A stretch of DNA of 64,000 nt from Paramecium sonneborni. Taxonomy: Eukaryota; Ciliophora; Oligohymenophorea; Peniculida; Parameciidae. The stretch lies in contig CAJJDN010000046.1 in assembly GCA_905182985.1 (NCBI GenBank), positions 237,298 through 301,297 on the forward strand, written 5' to 3'. Position 1 is the stretch's first letter. Each line of letters begins with the position of its first letter. The position numbers and the translations under genes are program-made. This document shows positions 25,230 through 39,494 of the stretch, in pieces. The notes under the pieces are model-generated. The model ran no database searches and was not told where the DNA came from. It saw nothing but the letters and a program-made list of their open reading frames with translations.

Positions 25230-26563
25230 ATGTAAACAGAGTAAAGTAATTTATTAAACCCTCTGGAACTGTTAAAATGTAGTGGCATTCCTAAAAATTT
25301 ACTATATTAATCTAAGATAGAAGTTGACCATTTAATTTGTCCTATTTGTTTAAATATTTTATGGAAGCCAGTCGCTTGTGGATAGGATAAATGCTTCTAA
25401 TCATATTGTGAAGTTTGTATAAATAAATGGATTCAAGATTAAGCAGGAGATGTTGTCTTATAAGAATCACTTTATTCCTAATCATTAATTGTTGCTCCTG
25501 ATTCTGGATCTGGATCACAATACAGTTCTTAATCTAGTTCTTTTTCTGAAATGCCTTAATAAATTCATATTGAAACTACTTTACCTAATTGTCCAAAATG
25601 TAAAAAACCATTTAAAAAAACATCCATACCAATAATACATAATTTGTTAGATTCAATCTAACTAAGTTGTATATATGCAGAATGCAATACTAAACCTGGT
25701 TATGAATAGTTTTAAAAACATATTTTATAATGTCCTTTTAGAAGAATAAATTGTTCTGGTTGTGGACTTTAATAATTATAAAATGAATTAGAATAACATG
25801 AAAATTAATGTGAACAAGTAAATATTGAATGTTCAAAATGTTACAATAAAATGTCAAGAAAATAATTTTAACTTCATTCTGTAGATGTAAGTTATTATCT
25901 CTATTTTAGGATTGTGTATAACAATAATTTAATAATAAGGATAATTAAATAACATAATTAAATAAAAAAATAGATGAGTTAAATTAAAAGAATTAATATT
26001 TAGAATAAAAGATCTGTAAAATGTTAAAAGGAGAATCATTTGATACTTTGCATTAGTTCTCATTCAAAACAATGTTTACTTAGAACTATTAATTTACTGG
26101 TAACCAAGTGATAGAGGCTAAATTAATTCGTCCATCATTTAATATATAAAAATAAAAAAATGACTTTCTTCACTTTTATATTAATCATAAAGTAAAAACC
26201 CAAGCAATATAAGGTATTATTTGGAGAATGAGAATTTAAACTTTAAAGGGTAATTTATTAATTGGTATTTGTTCTACCTTATGTCATTATTCAATTGATT
26301 TTATTATAAATAAATTAGGGGAAATTAAAAGAAAAGAATGGAATGAAAATAAATATAAACTATTAAGAAAAGGTAATTTTACTTTCAGCGAAGGTGATAC
26401 TTTAACTTTTTAATTTATGCCCTTATAATAATGTTTAAGAATTACAAATGAAAATAGACATATAGTTTGTCGATTTGAACCAACAGAAATTATTGAAATG
26501 GGAGATTCTTTTTTTAGTTTTTTCAGTTTAGAAAATCAAGGTGATTCATTAATTTTTATTTGA
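25230..26563 (+). CDS. RING finger plus TRAF-type zinc finger protein, probable E3 ubiquitin ligase
   Basis: Predicted 436 aa, one 23-nt intron at 25887-25909. The RING-like module starts at about residue 40: CPICLNILWKPVACG, CFQSYCEVCINKW, then after a Ser/Gln-rich insertion NCPKCKKPF closes it. TRAF-type zinc fingers follow: LSCIYAECNT, HILQCPFRRINCSGCG, HENQCEQVNIECSKCYNKM. The C-terminal third is beta-rich and could be a SPRY-like or other interaction fold, but I cannot assign it. RING proteins of this layout transfer ubiquitin from an E2 to a bound substrate. The roughly 40-residue insertion between the RING halves (PDSGSGSQYSSQSSSF) is unusual. Confidence 0.85.
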
Positions 26564-26824
26564 TATATAAGTTTGCTATTTTCTTACATTTTTAATTAAT
26601 TTTTCCACAATTATAGAACAATTATATTATTATCCAATATTTAAAATAATTAATGAAAAATTTAAACACTGAAAAGCTTTTTAAAGAAATTTACTATTTG
26701 ATGCATCCTTTAAACTCTTTAGAGTCAATTAAAGGTTTAATGATTATTTTTACAATATTAAACAAAGCACAAGAAATAGCCATAATTAATAACATAAATT
26801 AGGAATCTCATTAAGAATTAAAGT
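26564..26824. other. Intergenic spacer before TmcB-like paralog B
   Basis: 260 bp of A/T-rich sequence between co-oriented genes. No coding frame or RNA is supported. Confidence 0.5.
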
Positions 26825-29800
26825 ATGAAAATATTTGAATTGTAGGATTTTAAGTTAACTAACGTCATATAGTTTTGTTATTAATGTTGTAACAAATAAT
26901 TAATTGATTCTAGTAATTATTGCATTCTTTGCTTTGCATACCATCCTTATTCTAGCTTTCATTTATTTTAAGAATTCAGCCTCTATATAAAGGATTATGA
27001 ACACTTTTTTGCACTTTTTTTTATTGCATTATACATTAATCTTTTACATTCCAATAACATACTCATCATTTTATTTTATCACTTAAAAATCATTATGCTC
27101 TGAAAGTTCATTTTGTAATACAACAACTTACATAACCTTAATTATCATTTGCATTTTTAATTTAACTATTTCTTTAACAATTAATGCTATACATATATAT
27201 TTTGGAAGAGCTGATTCACTTATGGGGGATAATCATATTTTAATGCTAAACTATTCTTTTTTCAACAATTTTATAGTACAAATTGGAGTTTTCATAAGCA
27301 TTATTCTTAAGAGTATTGATTTAATGTAACCGTTAAGATTAACACTAATATTAATCAAATATTTACTTACAATGTTTTAAACAATAAATCTGATTAATAC
27401 AAGATATTCATTTTACATAGATTTGATTTCGATAATCTCTTCAATATCTATTTTCATGAAACTGTCTTTATTTGAATATTTAATAATATTATCATTAATA
27501 TTTGGAACCTTTTTTGAATTAGTAGATTATATAGAAAATTATTATGTTACAATTAAAGATTAAGGCAATTTAATAACATTACAAGTAAATTTATATTTAT
27601 AATAAGAAAATTGAAGAAGCAAATAGATTAGAAACCAAAGTAAAATCTAGGATTATACTTTAAATAATATAGAAAATACACAATTGCAAAAAGTGTCAAT
27701 ATCATTCTTAATTCGTTGAATGCATTTTTAGAGGAATGGCAAATAAAAAAATAGTGTAAAATAATCATATAGTTTCTTTATTTTGTGATTATATCAGTAA
27801 CCATTCTCCTTTAAAAGCATTAATAAGACTCTTATTATTAAGACCTACTGATTTATATTATAGATGCTGGCAACATAATTTGGCAGAAGAACTTAATAAA
27901 ATAAGCAAATAATTTTAAAAAGAAGCTTAAAATAAGACTTCTATAAAGAATACAAATGAACATTAAAATTCTTTAGATGTTTAAACTGTTTATAATACGT
28001 CTCATTCTGCTTAATTGTTATTTCCACATCTTATTGAAACAATATAGGCAAAAATTAATTTTTGGAATAAATTGATTAATGGATATTAAGATATTGATTA
28101 ATTTTTATAGGAAGCATTAAAAACTGCCAAAAGAATGTAAAGATGTAGAGAGGAGATTGAAAATAGATTTGATTTAATTTAAAATAAATTAAAAAATTAA
28201 TAAGGAACTGATATTATAAGTTTAAGGATAATTCAAATATATTATTGTGCAATATATACTAATTAATTTTAATCTATTTAAATAGAGAAAAATATAGATG
28301 ACCTTTTAAAGAGTGAAAGATTTAAGCAAGATGAATCATTAGACAATATTTAATTAGTTTAAGGTAAATTTTAATATAATAAATAAATAGATAGACTTGT
28401 AATTTTGAAATCAAGTTTTGTTTCTAAAAGAGGTGAATTGATAGATGTCAATTACAAGTAAATGTCAAAATTTTTAAATGAAACTGAGGAAACTTGTAAG
28501 GCAATTAAACATTGTTCCTAACTTATGCCAAGTTATTTATCATAAATTCATGAATAATTAATGGAAAATTATATATAAAATGGATTTTCAAAATTAATGA
28601 TTCATGGAGAATCATCATTTTACTAAAGTCCTTCTGGTTATATAGAACCTTGTAGTATTAATTTATTCAATTTCTATAATGGTACAGACGATTTCATCTT
28701 AAACATGATTGTAACTAAAGAATAATGTCAAAATGAAACTATCCTATTTGGTATAGATGGAAAAATATTAGGAATAACCTCAAAGTTTTATAATGAAGCT
28801 ATAAAAAATAACACTTAATATTATAATAATATTATTGGCAAGACTAACGATAGTTCAGCTAATACAATTAGTGTAAAGGATTTTTTATTAAAATAACCTT
28901 TAATTTAATTTTATATTCCTAATATTTAAAATTAAATAGAAGAATTAAGAAATTAAATATGTTCATCTTTGAACTATCTGATAAATAATTAGAAATCTAC
29001 TTGGATGATTCCTATAAATCATCAAGAATGTTTACAACAAATTTAGCTATTATTATCTCAATTTAGAAAAAGAAGTTAAGGTACATAATAGAAAAATAAT
29101 TACAATTTCATGTCTTATAAATCTCAAACATATTCAAAGTATTCTAATAATTCGAACAATACTTAAAATGATTTTTACGATAAAAGTGAAATAGAAAATA
29201 CAATTTTTAATTAAATTAATGTTGAAAATATTCCTATTATTCTTTTACATCCAGAATTATCAAAATCTCTTAAGGAATTAATTGTTTTTGAAGACATTTC
29301 TAAATAATCAGTGTAATTAGGGATATTTTATAGTTTATAGTTCAAGATTTTAAAATTTAAGGGAGGAAGTATTGGATATTTTATGCTTACTATTAAAGAA
29401 TATAAATTTTATTATTCCTAATAAACAATCGGGTAATTTTCAAGTAATGTTTATACTCCTTAAACAATTAGATCATATAATTAAGAATCTAATGAAATTG
29501 AAACTATATAAAATTCTATGAAAATTGAATTGACATCAGAAAATATGAATCAGTAAGAAGAAATAATTTAAGAAATAAGACTCATGAATAATATTATGCA
29601 TAATAACAAAGATAATTCTTTAGTTGATTAAAGTGGTAATAATTTGAGTTTTGATTAAACAAACTTAAAATTTTAGATGTAACTAAAACATTCAGAAAGA
29701 TCTAATTTATATGATACAGGTAGAATTCTTAAATAATCGTAACCTCTATTTGCTAAACCTTAATAATAAGAAATTAGAATTGAAGACATTTCTTAAATCG

Positions 29801-31891
29801 AATAAGATATGCAAGTATATAATTAATTAATATTAGAATATCCAATAAATGCAATAAGATTTTGATGAAAATGATTAAGAAATAGGCAATTTGAAATAAG
29901 AATCATTTAGTTAAAGTGTAAAAAAACGATCAAATATTTTTGATAAAATTAAATTAAGATAATAAAATAAAGAGAATGCTTTAGATTTTGCATCAAATCC
30001 ATCTAGAACATCTACAAATTCAACATCTAAAGAGTCAATATTAATAGTTTAGTAATTATATTTTAATAAAAATTTAATCACTCCTTTAAAGAAGATTTCA
30101 GTGATTTTAGGACTAATTTTGATTGGAATGGTAATTTGTGAAATTTTAAACGTCTTTTTAATAAAAGATAATTTAGAGAATTAAACTTAATAAGTAATCA
30201 ATTTAGTGAAACCTTAAAATATAATTTATTATTATACATCTGTATTCTATTAATATTGGGGAACAGAGTTACATACCTTAGATATACTTAAATTGTCTTA
30301 GTTTCAATATAATAGGAATCTTGAAACATTAGATGATATGCTTAATTATGGTAGATCTAATATTCAATCTTTTGGTATAGATGTACCATAAACTGCTGCT
30401 AGATTAGGATTATCAAATTTTGAATTTAAGTAGGTAAAATCTGGTTAAATTGACAAAGAAACATATTAATTATAAAATTTTTATTCATTATTGTATGAAA
30501 CAATGTATGATATGTACATTGTTAATAAAAATAATGATAAACCATCTTATGATTAATTGTTTACTTAAGGAATTATAAGACAAAACTTTTTGGAATTAAT
30601 CGATCTACATAATAAATTAATTATTAAAATATCTGAAGACACAATTTATCAATAAAGTTAAGTAAAATCTTAATTTTTGGTTGTGATGCTTATGGAATTA
30701 TTTTCAATTTTATTTTTTGTTGGATTTTAACTAAGATTTTGGTTATTTCTTGATCACATTACTAAATCTATTTTATTTTTAGTGTCTAGATTAAATGAAA
30801 ATCAATCGTTAGATCAAATAACTAAATTATCATCAATTAAAGATCATTTAGAAGATCAAGCTTAAAATTTATGGAAACTCTTTAATTTTGGGGATATTAT
30901 CTTTGATATTTCTGATAAAAAAGCATAGAAAGTTATTCTTAAACAATAAGATTAATAAACAAGTAATTATAAATCAACAAGTGCATTGTATTCAAGAATA
31001 TAAAGAACCTATTATTTGAATAGAATGAATGTATTTATTACATTTTTAATAACTTTATTATGGACTGCGTTTTTATTATCAGGTTATTTGATTCATATGT
31101 AAAAAAATGAAAACTTTTAACCATCTCTAACAGCTACATTAAAATATGGATAATTTAGATTAAATATGGATTCTGTTGGATTCATTGGTGGAATTGTAAA
31201 ATCAGAATAATTAATCCCTAATAATAACTTAAACTATATTAATTAAACTTTTGCAATTTAGTTATTAATTTAATATAAGGATAGTTTGTCTCCATTAATT
31301 AATGAAGTTGCTCAGGTCATTTTAGAAAATGCTAATGCAAACAATAAAAAAAGTAGATTCGACAATATTTTGAATTTCGATATTTGTTAGTTTACTTCTT
31401 GGAATGTTATGAAAGCATGTGATCTGTCTCGATAAAACCTTCCTTATTCCAAGTATATTAAATATATTATTTATAGTATAGATGCAATAAATGATATAGT
31501 TTAAAATGGAGTTTTAGGATACACTGCTGCCCTTGTAAAATATTTGAATCAAGATTACGATTATGAAATCAATAATCTTAAATATGATACAAATGAAAAT
31601 AATCAATTTGCTATCCAATAAAAACCCTTTTAAAATTTCTTTTTGTCATATTATTGTGATATTCAAAACACCATGTTAGAATTTTTGAATCTATTTTAAT
31701 TAGATAATTCTGAAATTGCTGAAGATATTAATAATATTGTTCGAATATTTTATTTAGGAGTTGGTATTTGGTAATAATATCAAAATATATAGTTTATTCT
31801 TTTTTAACTTAATCTTGAGTATACTCTGGGTTTACAAATATTAAATAAAAATATAATGTCTTAGATAAATTTTAGTAATGATTCCTTCTGA
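26825..31891 (+). CDS. TmcB-like multi-pass membrane protein with PAS domain (paralog B)
   Basis: About 1,670 aa. It starts MKIFELQDFKLTNVIQ, with a 25-nt intron just after. Six to eight hydrophobic helices follow, then the cysteine pair NCKKCQYH, the block ALIRLLLLRPTDLYYRCW (a hallmark after the last N-terminal helix in this family), and a PAS domain at about 565-660 (SGYIEPCSINLFNFYNGTDD, FGIDGKILGIT). Then a Ser/Asn/Gln-rich cytosolic linker, a membrane helix (SVILGLILIGMVICEILNVF), an extracellular-type region, and two further helices (about 30690 and 31020) before a cysteine-containing C-terminal ectodomain. Further introns: 22 nt near 27585 and 22 nt near 29812. Stop TGA 31889-31891. 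Function is unknown; PAS suggests sensing. Convergent with paralog C. Confidence 0.82.
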
Positions 31892-32763
31892 TTTAATCTT
31901 GACTGCTAATATAAGAAGCTAGGCCAAAGAAATTCATAATTGGCTTTATTGAAATCCATTTAATATTTTAAATTAAATTATGAGTTATTTAAAAATAATA
32001 TGTATTTAAATATTATTTTGTATCAATCCATTATAAAGAAATTTTGTCAGTTAAAATGCCATCAGAATTTATTATCAAATTATAAATGGAAGAATCATAT
32101 TAATACTTTTTAAACTATATAATAAATTTTAGTATGAAGTTAAACAGAATGGAATTTTGTTTAGGAAAATTTTCTGAATTTAAAAAAATAAAATTCTCGT
32201 ATTAATATAATTAAATTTATTACGTAAATTCATTATATAAAATAATTTTTTAAAGTTTAGCTTACAGATAAATTTAAATTAATAAATTCAAGATTACATT
32301 TTAAGCTTCAAAATTATAGCATAATTGTAATTTTTCTACTTTGAAATATACTAAAATTGATAATTTTATATATAAATCTATTAATCGACTATTGTTTAAT
32401 AAAATATTTTAAATTCAAAAGATTTTTTTAGCTATGTGATGGTTTGAAAAAATTCTTAACTTTAAATAATAAATTATGATAGGTTTACTTTAAGAAATTA
32501 AAAAATATTTTTTTAATTTAATCTGTTTTTAAAATAATAATATTTAGCAATTTTAAGTAATATATAAAAACATACAAATAAAATAGTTACAAAATTACTA
32601 AAAGAAAAATAAAAGATTTTGATTGTGTTTTTTTTGTTTGAGTGATAAAAAATATATTATTCTATAACAAAACGAAGTAAAATTTAAAGAAAGTTTAGAA
32701 ATTTATCAAATTTAATAACTACATATATATATTTTAAATAACATCTTACAAAAACTTATTGAA
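31892..32763. other. Convergent intergenic region, no gene seen
   Basis: About 870 bp between the stops of two TmcB-like genes pointing at each other. Stop codons fall in all frames at short intervals even with the ciliate code, and no RNA fold is obvious. Part of it (from 32348) belongs to assembly overlap 2. Confidence 0.55.
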
Positions 32764-33462
32764 TCAAAGTATTCTATCAATCTTTCTAATAGAATTCAGT
32801 ATAGATTAATCTTATAAAGATTCATGAGGTATAACAATTAAAGTTTATCTAATTAAACGAACTTTATTTTATAAAGTGATTGCTCTAATCAATATGACTA
32901 TATATAATATAATTATGCAGCCTATTCCTGCGAGTATGTAAAATTATAGAACCATTTAGTAATCATTTTCTAAAATGTCAAGAGCTGCTTATATAATAGT
33001 ATAATAAAACTGTAGAATAGCATAACTTAAGTCAAAAAAATATGGTAGAATTATTTATACATATTCCTGGCTTTAAAGAAATAAACCAATATTTTTAAGA
33101 TCAGAGTCCTTTATTCCATTTTATTCCAATGAATAATGGGTATTAAAAATGGATACAATCCTAACTGATATATAAAAATAATACTATTAATAAATGCCAT
33201 TGATTCCATATTTATAGATTTGTTTATTGTTGAGAATTAGATTTGGAGTGGGAAATGTTGGAAAATAAATAAACTTTCCGTTTTCATAAGCACAAAATGG
33301 TAAAATATTTGGTATGATTTCACAGAGATCTTTTTCATATAAATTTAACAATAGTTCCTTATTTTCTTTGCTTATTTTTCTTGATTCTATTACATTATTA
33401 TATATTGTTGAATAAATCTTATCCATTTCAATGATCAAAGGGGAAAAACTAGTTAATAATTC
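32348..33462. repeat. Assembly overlap 2, copy 1 (1,115 bp)
   Basis: Appears identical to 33464-34578, with one N at 33463 between them. Same interpretation as the overlap at 22780. Confidence 0.9.
32764..33462 (-). pseudogene. Truncated duplicate 3' end of TmcB-like paralog C (assembly artefact)
   Basis: Encodes the same C-terminal residues and TGA as 33880-34578. It is cut at the N and has no start of its own. Confidence 0.88.
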
Positions 33463-33463
33463 N
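33463..33463. other. Contig junction (single N)
   Basis: Undetermined base between two identical 1,115-bp stretches. Confidence 0.95.
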
Positions 33464-34578
33464 ATACTAAAATTGATAATTTTATATATAAATCTATTAA
33501 TCGACTATTGTTTAATAAAATATTTTAAATTCAAAAGATTTTTTTAGCTATGTGATGGTTTGAAAAAATTCTTAACTTTAAATAATAAATTATGATAGGT
33601 TTACTTTAAGAAATTAAAAAATATTTTTTTAATTTAATCTGTTTTTAAAATAATAATATTTAGCAATTTTAAGTAATATATAAAAACATACAAATAAAAT
33701 AGTTACAAAATTACTAAAAGAAAAATAAAAGATTTTGATTGTGTTTTTTTTGTTTGAGTGATAAAAAATATATTATTCTATAACAAAACGAAGTAAAATT
33801 TAAAGAAAGTTTAGAAATTTATCAAATTTAATAACTACATATATATATTTTAAATAACATCTTACAAAAACTTATTGAATCAAAGTATTCTATCAATCTT
33901 TCTAATAGAATTCAGTATAGATTAATCTTATAAAGATTCATGAGGTATAACAATTAAAGTTTATCTAATTAAACGAACTTTATTTTATAAAGTGATTGCT
34001 CTAATCAATATGACTATATATAATATAATTATGCAGCCTATTCCTGCGAGTATGTAAAATTATAGAACCATTTAGTAATCATTTTCTAAAATGTCAAGAG
34101 CTGCTTATATAATAGTATAATAAAACTGTAGAATAGCATAACTTAAGTCAAAAAAATATGGTAGAATTATTTATACATATTCCTGGCTTTAAAGAAATAA
34201 ACCAATATTTTTAAGATCAGAGTCCTTTATTCCATTTTATTCCAATGAATAATGGGTATTAAAAATGGATACAATCCTAACTGATATATAAAAATAATAC
34301 TATTAATAAATGCCATTGATTCCATATTTATAGATTTGTTTATTGTTGAGAATTAGATTTGGAGTGGGAAATGTTGGAAAATAAATAAACTTTCCGTTTT
34401 CATAAGCACAAAATGGTAAAATATTTGGTATGATTTCACAGAGATCTTTTTCATATAAATTTAACAATAGTTCCTTATTTTCTTTGCTTATTTTTCTTGA
34501 TTCTATTACATTATTATATATTGTTGAATAAATCTTATCCATTTCAATGATCAAAGGGGAAAAACTAGTTAATAATTC
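33464..34578. repeat. Assembly overlap 2, copy 2
   Basis: Second copy of 32348-33462; continuous with the intact gene. Confidence 0.9.
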
Positions 34579-37500
34579 ACTATATAAGGTTTTAAAGTAT
34601 TTGTCCCTTGTACTTAATTCTGGATTCATTTTAAAAATTCCACTAACCATTGTTTGATCTATAAGAATCTATTAATTTTTAAGTAATTGACAAATAATCA
34701 TCACTCCATCAAGGTCTTACTTAAATTTTACAAAATCCATAGCTATTTTAAATTCTGGATGACTATTATCCATATTTGTTTTCATAATTATAAATGCGGA
34801 TATTGCATAACAAGACAATAATACACATAAAAGTATTAAAATAATTTAAATATTTTTAATAGAAAATGATGTTTCTTAGATACGAGAAGTTTATTTAGTT
34901 TTTTATTATTAATTTTTACTATTATTTTTATTTTTTGATTTTTCTGAGGATTATATTCTTAAAGTTAAATAGCTAGTAGATTTTTTAGATTACCAAAAGA
35001 AATCACGAAAATAATTAATGTTTTTCCAAGCTGAGTGATTATGATTGAGCTTTTCTAAAAGTAAATGCAATCTAGATCCAGAAAATTCAATATCTCTTTC
35101 TGAAATTTTTCCAATCAATAGAAGAATTGTTTACATATATTTATATGGTTACAGCCATTATTTAAATTATATGATTAATAGAAAAGCAACTGTCAATAAA
35201 ATTATAATTAAAAAGATAACCTATCCTATTTGATTTAATTCAATTAAATCATAAAAATTTGACTCAATTTAATTAACAATTGATATTGTTAGATCTAATT
35301 CTTTAATTAAATTTCCTTTTAAAAATTGTAATAGTATTTGAACTCTTTTAATTTCTTCATTAGATAAATCAATATTTTAAAGAAGTTCATTTAATTAATC
35401 TGAATATTCATTTACCAAGGAATTAAATTATATCATACTTACATTCTATAATTGATATATATATTCATTAATAATTCTAATTTCCATCATAGGTAATTAA
35501 TTTTATTTCTCCATAAAAGAAAATTCATTTAAAATTTCAGTCATTAAATTTTATATTTCAATTTATTTTGAAGCACTCTCATTTTATATTCTATATTCAT
35601 AATAAATACCATAAGATTAATTTAATAATTTTGATTGCAATTCAAGTTAACCTATTGTGATGAATGTGCAAAATAATCTATTAAATCGTTAAGGAATTCT
35701 AACTAAAGGTATGCTATATTCTAATTAATTAGTGTAATTTCTAACTATTGATAATTCAACACTAACAAGGATTATCAAAAATATTGTTAAAATATTTGTT
35801 ATAAAAATAGCATTAATAATAGAAGTTTAAAACTATTAAGTGTATTACAATTTTCTCATTAAATTATAAATTGAATTTTAAGTTTTGTCTGAAGTAGCAC
35901 TAGATTTAGATTATTTCTCATGAGCAAAATCAACATTTTATTCTTGAATTATTGCTTATTAAATATTTTCTTTAATATCTTTTTAGGAACTACTTTTAAT
36001 AACATTAGATTCATTTCCTTTTATATAATCAGAGTCTTCTTCTATAATACCTTTTTAAATTAATATTTCTCTATTTGATCTGGGAGAAATTAAATTACTT
36101 TCTTTTTAATCTCTATCAATTATATTCTAAATATGAATATCTTCATCTTTTTAATCTATTTCTCTTAGATCAGACAATCCAACTTCATGTCTAATTAATA
36201 ATTTATTAATAATTGTTTAGTTTATCAAAAATTCTTAATTTAATTCATCAAGATTGTACTCAGATTATATTTGAGATTCACTCTTCATCTCCAATTAAGT
36301 TTTTGTTTTTTAAAAAGAACTCAAACCACTTTAAGAACCAGTGTATTTTTATTCTTTTTAAAAATAATCATTGATAGATAAAAGAAATATAGGATGACAA
36401 TTTTACATTCTTTGAAAATTCACATTAAATACCACTTAAAAGTAAACAGAATTTTAATGAGATTTAAGTTATTACTAATTGATATATTCACTTGTTTAAG
36501 TTACATAATTTTATTCAAAACAAGTAATTTTAATTTACTATTTTTGATCTGTTTGCGCATCTTGTTCAGTTTTCATAGTATTTGTCTAAGTTAGAAAATG
36601 TTATTTTCTAAATATTTCATGATCTTGAATAAGTTATTATAAATTAGTAATTGGTTAAATAATAGTAGTTACAATATTTAAATTTTATTAAGATGTTTAT
36701 TATGCTGAAAAAGCTTCTTATTAATCATTTATTAAAAGTAAGATGTCTTTAAACCAAAAATATATATAAGATTTTAATATGTAGTTATTAAAATCATTTT
36801 CGATTGGTTCTTTAGAATTAAATAATAATAATTAATGAATTGATTCTGTAATTCCTAAGATTTTTCCAGATTCATCAAACAGAATAAAATCATAATTTTC
36901 AGTGCTCTTTTTTAAAACAGCTGATAATATATAATCATCCATTTTATCATAAGAAGATATCAATTATAAAGTCGCACTAAAAGAGAAACCAGAATTATAA
37001 ATAGGATATACATCCTAACTGTTAATGAATAATGATGACTCTCCTGTTTAAAGAAAATTATTTAAGAATTTATCATGCTATTTCTGTAAGTATTATGGCA
37101 CAATAGTATTGATGTGGGATATTTATTGAAATGATTCATCATTTCGAAATTTAAAGAACTTAAATAATTTTTATTTATTTTTGCTCAATATCTATCCTTA
37201 GTTTTTTATCATACTTACTGGAATTATGATAACATCGTCATTTAATAAGGCAATATTTTATATGTTACGAGATTATATATTTCTCTCTAAATTTAGAAGT
37301 TCTTCTATCCTTTATTCTATTTGAAGTGTTATATGAAAATCATTTAAAACTGTTGCAAATATTTATGATAACAAACGCAAATCTAATAAATTAAGCTTAA
37401 GCAATTATTTAGAAAGAGTGAATATTTATATGTTTAATTCTTTAAATACTATATTCTTTAAATTCACTACTTTTTCACTTAAATGAATAGATACATCACT

Positions 37501-38785
37501 TAATTATTCAATATTTTCATATCCATTTAATAATTAATCCCAATATTTTAATTTTTATTCCAATATCTATATAATCAAAGGTTAGCATTTTTCTTGTAAA
37601 ATTTAACTTTATTTTATTTATTATAATTCCAATCTTCCATAATTTTGATGAATTGAATTCTTTATACTATTCTGAATCTTTTCTAAACAAAAGAATTCCA
37701 AGATACTAAAATAAATAGTTTGAAATTCTTTATATATTTAAAACTGTTTTATTTAAATATAAGCTAGATTCTATTTATCATAAGTTTAATACAGGAACAT
37801 TATTTTGTAAGTGTGTAAATCTTCATCTAAATATTTCTCTTATTATGCTAAAGATTCTATGAATCGATTAAACATTGTGAAAATATAATCATTAAACTAT
37901 TAATCTGATTTCAAATTTTTATTATTTAATATTTAATGTCGAGTTTTTAAAATATATAAGATTTTAACACGAAGAAAATTGTTATTTTTTTAATGAAATT
38001 CATCAATAATTTGAATGATTAATTATTTATTTAAATCTTAATTGTCTAAGTTTTGTTCATAAATTTATTTCAACACTTTCTTTGTAATTACAGTTAAAAA
38101 TGGAATAAAAATTAGACATATAAACATAAATTAAGTTTCAGTCCAATAAATACTTACACATTTAAATAGAGAACAATAGAATAATATTGATGAACTAATG
38201 CAATAATTCAGATTCATTTATTATGAAAAAGGTTAGTTTAAAATTGCATCACTCAATTAAATTAGGAATTAAATCAGTAGAATTATAGATTAAAACATTT
38301 CATCAAAATAGGGGAAAATGACTAAAGCTATGATTTCAGTCATATTAACAAGGTAATTATAAGGACGATATCTTTTTGTGAAGGGATTATTGCTTGGTAA
38401 TAAATAATTTCTTTGAATGTATGTAAATATTGAATAATTTAAAATAATAGGTACTGAGCATAAAGTGACGATGATTTTATCGTCATTTTAGTATATTAAT
38501 TAATGAATATAACTAAATGATGGACAGAGATATAGCATTTGTAGATATGTGAAATATTAGTTTTGAAATTAATTGAAAAATCTGATCTAATTGTAACTAA
38601 ATAGTGTAATTAATGAAGATAACCAATGAACAATGGCAATTAATATCACAATTAGAGATAAAAATTAATCAATTTCTATAGAATTGATAGGTGTTAAGAA
38701 ATGAAACCAATTGATTAGGTTTTTTATAAGCATCAATTATTTATCCTAAATAGTTAAATTGTAAATACTTAGTACTCCTTCCCAT
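33880..38785 (-). CDS. TmcB-like multi-pass membrane protein with PAS domain (paralog C)
   Basis: About 1,600 aa. It starts MGRSTKYLQFNYLGQ at 38785. An intron of about 30 nt is needed soon after; its exact ends are unclear. N-terminal hydrophobic helices are followed by a helical cytosolic region and a PAS domain at about residues 560-645 (QHDKFLNNFLQTGESSLF, then FDESGKILGITESI). A long Ser/Gln-rich linker follows, then membrane helices alternating with ectodomains; the last helix is FYILAGIGCIIILYIVIL. C-terminal residues end SIRKIDRIL-TGA (33880-33882). The domain order and spacing copy paralogs A and B, but the sequences have diverged a lot, so this is not a recent duplication. Confidence 0.8.
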
Positions 38786-39494
38786 TAAATTAATCTACTC
38801 TGAGAATAAGACTTAATCTTGTTCCGTTATACAAAATCCAAATAAAAAATGGATTCAAGTAACTTTTTGATTTTGATTCTCGAATCGTCACATATAAAGC
38901 GCTTAATATTTTTTTTAATATTATTGAATTCATTAATTTAATGAATATTCCATTGTTATTCATGTAATTTGAAAGTGCATTTATTAAATGATTTCATTTG
39001 ATAATATAATAACAATTAAGTCTAGAATAATAATGTTTTTATGATTGATTATAAATATTTAGTTTATTGGCCCATAGTTAAATAAGGAAAAAAGATATTA
39101 ATAATTTTAAAAATACATAATATAATTTTTTTAGTATAAGTTTTGATTAATAAATATTATAATAAAATTAGCAATATTGAATTAAGACTATTTTATTGAA
39201 ATAAATAAAGTTATACAAAACAATTTATAATCAACATGATTTTTTATAAATGTTGAAAGCTTAAGGGAGTATGTGTTAGTTTATGATGATAGAAGGATAA
39301 AATGAATAGATTTGAATAGGATAAAAAGAGAGTAGGTAAAAAAGTCTGTTAATGTTTTTTGTAGTATGAAGATATATAAAATTATATTGTATATAAGAAT
39401 TGATAGAACTCAAAAATAATTCATTTCAATTGTTAAGATTGAGAGAGAATTTTATGAGAGAAATAATAAAGATTTAATATTAATTTAAAATTAG
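38786..39494. promoter_or_regulatory. Divergent intergenic region, TmcB-like paralog C / H+-pyrophosphatase
   Basis: About 710 bp separating two diverging start codons, the largest clear promoter space in the middle of the window. It contains a purine-rich stretch at about 39250-39350 just upstream of the pyrophosphatase gene. No gene or RNA is supported. Confidence 0.5.

Noticed and set aside
38466..38486. Short palindrome TGACGAT...ATCGTCA
   Set aside because: It lies within the coding region of TmcB-like paralog C and is short enough to be chance.
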